This document shows, one piece after another, positions 59,032-64,000 of a DNA stretch of 64,000 bases (positions are counted from its first letter, which is position 1; each line of letters begins with the position of its first letter). The notes under the pieces were generated by a model, which saw only the letters and a program-made list of their open reading frames with translations, had not been told where the DNA came from and made no database searches. This stretch comes from Planctomycetaceae bacterium (GTDB lineage Bacteria; Planctomycetota; Planctomycetia; Planctomycetales; Planctomycetaceae): assembly GCA_002726205.1 (NCBI GenBank), contig PBSL01000009.1, positions 1 to 64,000 on the forward strand, given 5' to 3'. Position numbers and translations under genes: made by a program.

Positions 59032-61701
59032 ATGCTGTCCCGATTGCTCATGGGCCCGGTTTTCCTGCTGCTGGTGCTGACCCCGTCGTTTCTTTTCGGA
59101 GGGCCGCCGGATGTTGACAAGACCCATCGACTGCGATTCGAACGGGACGTGTTACCGATCCTTGCCCGGCACTGTCACGAGTGTCATGGAGCCAAGGCAC
59201 CGAAACGGGGACTGGACCTTCGCGGCATCCGGTCCCTGGTCGATGGTGGCCAAAGCGGTGTGATCGCCGTACCGGGGAAACCCGGGCAGAGCTACCTGTT
59301 CCAGATGGTCCGTCGCCAGACAATGCCGCCGCGTGGAAAAGCCAAGTTGTCGAAGGCCGAGGTCGAGACGATCCGCTCGTGGATCGCCGGGGGCATGCTG
59401 GCCGACACCCCGTACACGATTCCCCAGCCCAGGGACCTGGTCGGACCCGGCGACCGCCAGCACTGGTCCTTCCAGAGGCTGTCTCGACCGACCGTTCCCG
59501 TCGTGAATTCGTCGTCGGACGTTGTGACTGCAGTCGACGCGTTTGTTCAGACCCGACTCGAGATGGCCGGGCTGGGGATGGCCGAACCGGCCGATCGCGC
59601 CACGCTGCTAAGACGCGTGGTGCTGGACCTGCTGGGTCGCCCTCCCTTCCCCGCCGAGCAGGACCGGTTCCTGTCGGATTCGATGCCCGGTGCCTGGCAA
59701 CGGCAGGTGGACCGGTTGCTGGCATCGCCGGAATTTGGACAGAGATTCGGCAGGCACTGGCTGGACGTTGCCGGCTATGCCGACACGGTCGGGTTCGACC
59801 ACGTGCCAACCCAGGTGATCATGACCGAGGGAAAATGGCGGTACCGCGACTACGTGATTGATGCCATCAATGCCGATCACCGGTTCGACCATTTCCTGCA
59901 CGAGCAACTGGCCGGTGACGAACTGGTCGACTGGAAGCGGGCCGACCACTACACGCCGGAAATCGTGAGAAACCTGGTGGCGACAGGGTTCATGAGAACC
60001 GCCCGCGACCAGACACACGAGTCGGTGGGGGTGATCACGCCCAATTACTACGAAGTGCTGTTCGAAACAATGGACGTTGTCACCGGCGGCCTGCTGGGAC
60101 TCTCGATCAAATGCGCTCGGTGCCACGACCACAAGTTTGACGCGGTCCCCCAGCAGGACTACTACCGGCTGATGGCAACACTGATGACGTCCTACAACCC
60201 GGCCGATTGGCGCCCGGTGTACCGCTTCGATGCCAAGGTCAACGAGCGATCGATCTTCGACGTCTCGAAAACAACCCGCCGGGAAATCGACGACGAAAAT
60301 GTGCGGCGGGATCGGGCGATCGATTCTCAACAGAAACGGATCAAGGCCGTTCGCGGGACCGCCGGCTCGCGAATCCTTGCGGTCAAACGAGCCGCTGTTC
60401 CCGAGCCCATCCGCGCCGATGTTGTCGCGGCGATCGCCGCGGATCCGAAGAACCGCAGCCCGGTGGAGAAGTATCTCGCCGGGCGATTCGAAAAACTGCT
60501 GAAGGTTGTCGATGCCGAGATCGACGGGGAACTTGTCGCGAAGGAGAAGGCGACGATCGCGTTGGCCGAGGAGACGATCGGGGACCTGCAGCAACAACGA
60601 CGAGGCTACGGTCGGATCCAGGCGTTGTTTGACGTCGGCAAGGTGTCGACGACGTTTGTGCTCCGGCGGGGCGACTTTCGCTACCCGGGCCTTCCGGTTG
60701 CACCCGGCTACCCGAGTGTTCTTTGTGACACGCCCGGGCAGTCGGTGATGACCCCGGCCAAGGTGCCGGCTGGAACCAGCGGGCGGAGATTGGCACTGGC
60801 CCGCTGGCTGACACGGCCGCAGACACGTGCCTCGGCCCTGGTGACCCGTGTCCTGGTCAATCGCTTCTGGCAGGCGCTGTTCGGCAAGGGGCTGGTGAGA
60901 ACTTCCGGAGAGTTCGGGGTCCAGGGAACGCCCCCCACCCATCCGCTGCTGCTGGATTGGCTGGCCGGCGAATTTCAACGTCACGATTGGCAGGTCAAAC
61001 CGCTGTTGCGGCTGCTGCTGGTGTCGCGGGTCTACCGGCAGAGTTCACGACCGGTCGATTCAAACCGGGCGAGGCAAGTGGATCCGGGCAATCGGTTGCT
61101 CTGGAAGATGCCACTGCGACGACTCGAGTCCGAGGCGGTTCGCGACAGCTTGCTGGCTGTCAGCAGTCGGCTCGACCGGTCGCTCGGTGGTCCTCCTGTA
61201 CCACAATCGGCCCACAGTGATGGCAGGATCACGATCAACGCGGAGGCTCTGAAACGGCCATTTGATCGCTGGCGTCGCAGCGTTTACCTGGTCACCCGTC
61301 GAGGCTACGCCGTGACGGTACTGGACGTTTTTGACCAGCCATCGATCCTGACGACCTGCAGTCGCCGCGAGGCCAGTGCCGTTCCCCTGCAGTCGCTGAC
61401 GATGATCAACGGACCATTTGCCGACGAGCGGGCACGCGGGTTGGCCGAAGCGGTACTTTCCGGGGCCAGAGCTGGGGCCGACGACCGGTTTCAGTCAGAC
61501 CGGGTCATCCAGGCGGTGTACCGTCGCGCGTTGTGCCGGCGTGCCGATATCGAGGAACTCCGATTGTGTCGTGCGGCATTGCAGGCGCAACGGAAGTCGT
61601 TTCTGGCGGCGGGTCGTGACGAGATGCAGTCCATGCGACAGGCGGTCGTTGAGTTGTGTCATACGATCTTGAACACCAGCGAGTTTCTCTATCGGGAGTA
61701 G
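59032..61701 (+). CDS. PSCyt1/DUF1549/DUF1553 cytochrome protein (cassette 3)
   Basis: An 889-residue exported protein: signal peptide (about 1-23), cytochrome c domain with CHECHGAKAPKRGLDLRG (Cys48/Cys51/His52), DUF1549 (about 160-385) containing CARCHDHKFDAV near 362, a charged helical middle region (about 410-535, with coiled-coil-like Lys/Glu periodicity), and DUF1553 (about 590-885). It lacks the discoidin-like insert of the neighbouring paralogue. It is paired with the DUF1501 gene five bases downstream. Confidence 0.9.
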   Translation: MLSRLLMGPVFLLLVLTPSFLFGGPPDVDKTHRLRFERDVLPILARHCHECHGAKAPKRGLDLRGIRSLVDGGQSGVIAVPGKPGQSYLFQMVRRQTMPPRGKAKLSKAEVETIRSWIAGGMLADTPYTIPQPRDLVGPGDRQHWSFQRLSRPTVPVVNSSSDVVTAVDAFVQTRLEMAGLGMAEPADRATLLRRVVLDLLGRPPFPAEQDRFLSDSMPGAWQRQVDRLLASPEFGQRFGRHWLDVAGYADTVGFDHVPTQVIMTEGKWRYRDYVIDAINADHRFDHFLHEQLAGDELVDWKRADHYTPEIVRNLVATGFMRTARDQTHESVGVITPNYYEVLFETMDVVTGGLLGLSIKCARCHDHKFDAVPQQDYYRLMATLMTSYNPADWRPVYRFDAKVNERSIFDVSKTTRREIDDENVRRDRAIDSQQKRIKAVRGTAGSRILAVKRAAVPEPIRADVVAAIAADPKNRSPVEKYLAGRFEKLLKVVDAEIDGELVAKEKATIALAEETIGDLQQQRRGYGRIQALFDVGKVSTTFVLRRGDFRYPGLPVAPGYPSVLCDTPGQSVMTPAKVPAGTSGRRLALARWLTRPQTRASALVTRVLVNRFWQALFGKGLVRTSGEFGVQGTPPTHPLLLDWLAGEFQRHDWQVKPLLRLLLVSRVYRQSSRPVDSNRARQVDPGNRLLWKMPLRRLESEAVRDSLLAVSSRLDRSLGGPPVPQSAHSDGRITINAEALKRPFDRWRRSVYLVTRRGYAVTVLDVFDQPSILTTCSRREASAVPLQSLTMINGPFADERARGLAEAVLSGARAGADDRFQSDRVIQAVYRRALCRRADIEELRLCRAALQAQRKSFLAAGRDEMQSMRQAVVELCHTILNTSEFLYRE

Positions 61702-61706
61702 CGTGG

Positions 61707-63164
61707 ATGCCAGCAGTCCCGTCATCGGCCAACACGGCGAATTTCTCGCGTCGTCGCCTGCTCGAGACCAGTTCGCTGGGTTTCGGGTGGCTGGCGCTGA
61801 AGGGATTGCTGGCTGATGAAAATTCTCTTGCCCGGGCTGATGACCCGTCGCGGCCGATCGACAGCGAGCGTCGTGCCGGTCAGCATTTTCCAGCGGCCCG
61901 CTCGGTGATCCTGCTGAACATGGTCGGTGGTCCCAGCCAGGTGGACCTGTTCGATCCGAAGCCGGTGTTGAACAAGTTCCATGGCCGGACCGCATCGGAG
62001 ACGTTCGAGACGTTGCAGCCGGGCAGCGAGAGCAAGACGCTGGTCAGAACACCTTTCAGTTTTCGACGACACGGCGAGTGCGGCATGGAGATCAGCTCGA
62101 TGTTGCCCCACCTGGCCGGTCTCGCTGACGAGATCTGCCTGGTCCGGTCGATGTTCAGCGCCAACAACAACCACCCTCAAGCACAACGGTTCCTGCAAAG
62201 CGGCAAGGTCGTCCCCAACTGGCCGACGCTGGGTGCCTGGGTCAGTTATGGCCTGGGCACCGAGAATCGGAGCATGCCCGCGTTTGTGGTGCTGAGAGAT
62301 CCCAAGGGTTATACCGATGGTGGGACCAACCACTGGAGCAACGGCTGGCTTCCGGCGATCTATCGCGGGACCGAGATTCGCTCCGAGGGTGATGCGGTAC
62401 TCAATCTCAAGCCCTCGCGCCAGGTCGCCCCGGAGGTCCGCCGCCGCAACCTCGCCCTGCTCGATGCGCTCAACAACCGCCGCCGCCGCCTCTATCCCGA
62501 CGACAGCCGCCTGGAGTCGCGGATCCGAAACTACGAGTTGGCCGCACGGATGCAGGTCAGTGCCGAGCGGTTGCTGGACCTGGATGGCGAGACGAAGGCG
62601 ACCCGTGATCTGTACGGGCTCGACAACGAGACAACCGCCGACTTCGGTCGCCGTTGCCTGATGGCCCGGCGAATGGTCGAACACGGTGTGCGGTTCGTCG
62701 AGGTGATGGTGACAGTGGCCAACGGGTCCAGCCCGTTCGACAGCCACAGCAACCTCGAGCCGGGGTTGAAGAAGATCTGCCCCCGGGTGGATCGGCCCTC
62801 GGCGGCGTTGATCCGCGACTTGAAGCAGCGAGGCCTGCTCGACTCGACGATCGTGATCTGGACCGGGGAATTCGGGAGGTTGCCGATTTCTCAGAACGGC
62901 ACCGGCCGCGATCACAACCGGAATGCCTTCAGCACGGTGATCTGTGGCGGTGGGTTCCGTCGTGGTCACGTGCACGGGGCGACCGACGAGATCGGGTACC
63001 GATCCGTCGACGATCCGGTCAGCGTGCACGATTTCCATGCGACGTTGCTTCACCAACTGGGGATCGATCATCATCGCCTGAGTTTCCCGCACAACGGTCG
63101 CGATGAACGATTGACCGATCCCGAGGTGAACGATTCCAGGGTAGTCCGCAAGATGCTGGCCTAG
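61707..63164 (+). CDS. DUF1501 protein with Tat-type signal (cassette 3)
   Basis: A 485-residue exported protein. FSRRRLLETSSLGFGWLALK is a twin-arginine-like signal. Core motifs are LLNMVGGPSQVDLFDPKP, MFSANNNHPQAQRF, WTGEFGRLPISQNGTGRDHN and [19 protein letters not shown]. The ATG at 61707 was chosen for the signal position. Its C-terminal quarter is the closest visible relative of the fragment at 57722-58093. The 241 bases after it contain no gene; a TAGGAT at 63311-63316 is a possible -10 box for the next gene. Confidence 0.9.
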   Translation: MPAVPSSANTANFSRRRLLETSSLGFGWLALKGLLADENSLARADDPSRPIDSERRAGQHFPAARSVILLNMVGGPSQVDLFDPKPVLNKFHGRTASETFETLQPGSESKTLVRTPFSFRRHGECGMEISSMLPHLAGLADEICLVRSMFSANNNHPQAQRFLQSGKVVPNWPTLGAWVSYGLGTENRSMPAFVVLRDPKGYTDGGTNHWSNGWLPAIYRGTEIRSEGDAVLNLKPSRQVAPEVRRRNLALLDALNNRRRRLYPDDSRLESRIRNYELAARMQVSAERLLDLDGETKATRDLYGLDNETTADFGRRCLMARRMVEHGVRFVEVMVTVANGSSPFDSHSNLEPGLKKICPRVDRPSAALIRDLKQRGLLDSTIVIWTGEFGRLPISQNGTGRDHNRNAFSTVICGGGFRRGHVHGATDEIGYRSVDDPVSVHDFHATLLHQLGIDHHRLSFPHNGRDERLTDPEVNDSRVVRKMLA

Positions 63165-63405
63165 CCGACGGCGTCCGACTGCCTCGTTGTTTTCTCTCGT
63201 CACGTGAATTCGCTGGAACCGGACGGCCTTGTGCGTCGTCAAAACAGGTCGAAGCGCGGCGTTGATTGACGTCGTCTGATTTCGTGATCGCGAGCCGGTC
63301 AGTGCCAAGTTAGGATTTGAGGTGGCGGTTGGTTCTGCGGAATGCCCTGTCACCGGGTTTTCTTGCTCACGCCACTCCAGAAGTTCTCTCACCAGGAACA
63401 TTGCC

Positions 63406-64000
63406 ATGAGTCGTCTGCTTGCCCGCGTCATGACATCGGTCGTCCTGCTTGCCGCAGTTGCCGATGCCGGCGAGATTTCGTTTCTCGAGGACTTTTCGCT
63501 TGCCCAGGACCGTTCGATTCCGCTGAAGACGTTGATCCCGGGGACCGAGGACTACTTCTACTTCCACTGTCTGCACCTGCAGAGCGAAGAGAATTACGAG
63601 CAGGTCGATGCGCTGATGGCGAAATGGTTGCAGAAGACCAAGACACGGACTGTCGGTTACCGCGAGATCGAGAATCGGCAGGTGTTGTTGCAGTACGCCA
63701 GGGCGCCGCAGAAGGCGCTCGAGTTCCTGCGTCCCCGACTGGGTGTCGTGCTGAACCATCAGCGGGCCAACCCGGCCGCGCAGGCCCGGCTTCCGGTCCT
63801 GCTCAATCCAGTTCTGATCACGCGTGCCGCGTTGACGCGCAGGGCCCTGGGACGATCCGGTTCCCTGCAGGGGTTCGAAACGGCAGCTCTGGAAAGGCTG
63901 GTCGGCACGAAACTCGACGTCGCGCGTCGTCGCCAACTGATCTCGCGATTGACTCGCCCCGACGTGGCCGGGCTGTCGCGATTGATCGTGGACGACCTGA
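63406..64000 (+). CDS. Exported protein of unknown function (3' end beyond the window)
   Basis: The frame opens at ATG 63406 and stays open for 198 codons to the window edge. It starts with a signal peptide (hydrophobic to about residue 19, VADAGE), then FLEDFSLAQDRSIPLKTLIP and EDYFYFHCLHLQSEENYEQ. This beginning recalls large planctomycete exported proteins, but I cannot name a family. The rest seen is helical, Leu/Arg-rich and TPR-like in spacing. No heme or catalytic motif is visible in this part. Confidence 0.75.
   Translation, partial: MSRLLARVMTSVVLLAAVADAGEISFLEDFSLAQDRSIPLKTLIPGTEDYFYFHCLHLQSEENYEQVDALMAKWLQKTKTRTVGYREIENRQVLLQYARAPQKALEFLRPRLGVVLNHQRANPAAQARLPVLLNPVLITRAALTRRALGRSGSLQGFETAALERLVGTKLDVARRRQLISRLTRPDVAGLSRLIVDDL

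Noticed and set aside
1-64000. CRISPR arrays, insertion sequences, prophage or defence islands
   Set aside because: No regularly spaced repeats, transposase or integrase motifs, terminal inverted repeats or phage structural genes were seen.

Overview
This 64 kb window is GC-rich, gene-dense chromosomal DNA from a member of the Planctomycetota. The assignment rests on several family signatures seen together: three DUF1549/DUF1553 (PSD1-type) cytochrome proteins paired with DUF1501 proteins, a cysteine-rich 'YTV' repeat protein of the kind known from planctomycete cell walls, two oversized signal peptidases, a Hanks-type kinase fused to zinc ribbons and TPRs, and short planctomycete-style lipoproteins and zinc-ribbon proteins. 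Genus cannot be set from what is visible. I saw no rRNA, tRNA, CRISPR array, insertion sequence or prophage.

Layout. 1-4.7 kb: a 5'-truncated Ser/Thr kinase, then a tightly overlapping ABC importer (ATPase, permease, NMT1/THI5-type lipoprotein) and a small Fis-type HTH protein. 4.7-9.8 kb (minus strand): a sodium:solute symporter, an exported FKBP-type isomerase, an Lgt-like membrane protein translationally coupled to a radical SAM enzyme resembling tetraether/membrane-spanning lipid synthases, and a small zinc-ribbon membrane protein. 10-18.2 kb (plus): a 2-hydroxyacid dehydrogenase, a zinc-ribbon protein, an HpcH/HpaI aldolase, lepA, two tandem large signal peptidases I, and lptB. 18.2-30 kb (minus): two membrane proteins, an SLC13/TrkA-C transporter overlapping a bisphosphate nucleotidase, a 2040-residue alpha-2-macroglobulin-like protein whose thioester motif is degenerate, and the YTV protein with a clear intrinsic terminator.

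30-40.5 kb holds a TIM-barrel isomerase, rnc, an HtrA-type protease, a DUF1570-like lipoprotein with HExxH, a def-fmt operon, a small lipoprotein, a cstA-ThuA coupled pair and csrA. 40.9-47.2 kb is a three-gene cassette (DUF1549/1553, DUF1501, PPC-type exported protein). 47.2-53.4 kb holds scpB, a PQQ-like propeller, a pentaheme cytochrome and a YfhO-like membrane protein. 53.4-63.2 kb contains two more DUF1549/1553-DUF1501 pairs, on either side of an inverted segment with a DUF1501 3' fragment (pseudogene) and an SDR oxidoreductase. A large exported protein of unknown function begins at 63.4 kb and runs off the edge.

The most interesting points are the coupled radical SAM/Lgt-like pair (candidate lipid-tail joining system), the tandem signal peptidases behind lepA with zinc-finger and large extracytoplasmic inserts, the thioester-less macroglobulin, a csrA leader carrying three GGA motifs, and a shared -10-like 13-mer in front of two of the PSD1-type genes, one of which would then be leaderless. 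All names come from motif recognition by eye; no searches were run.
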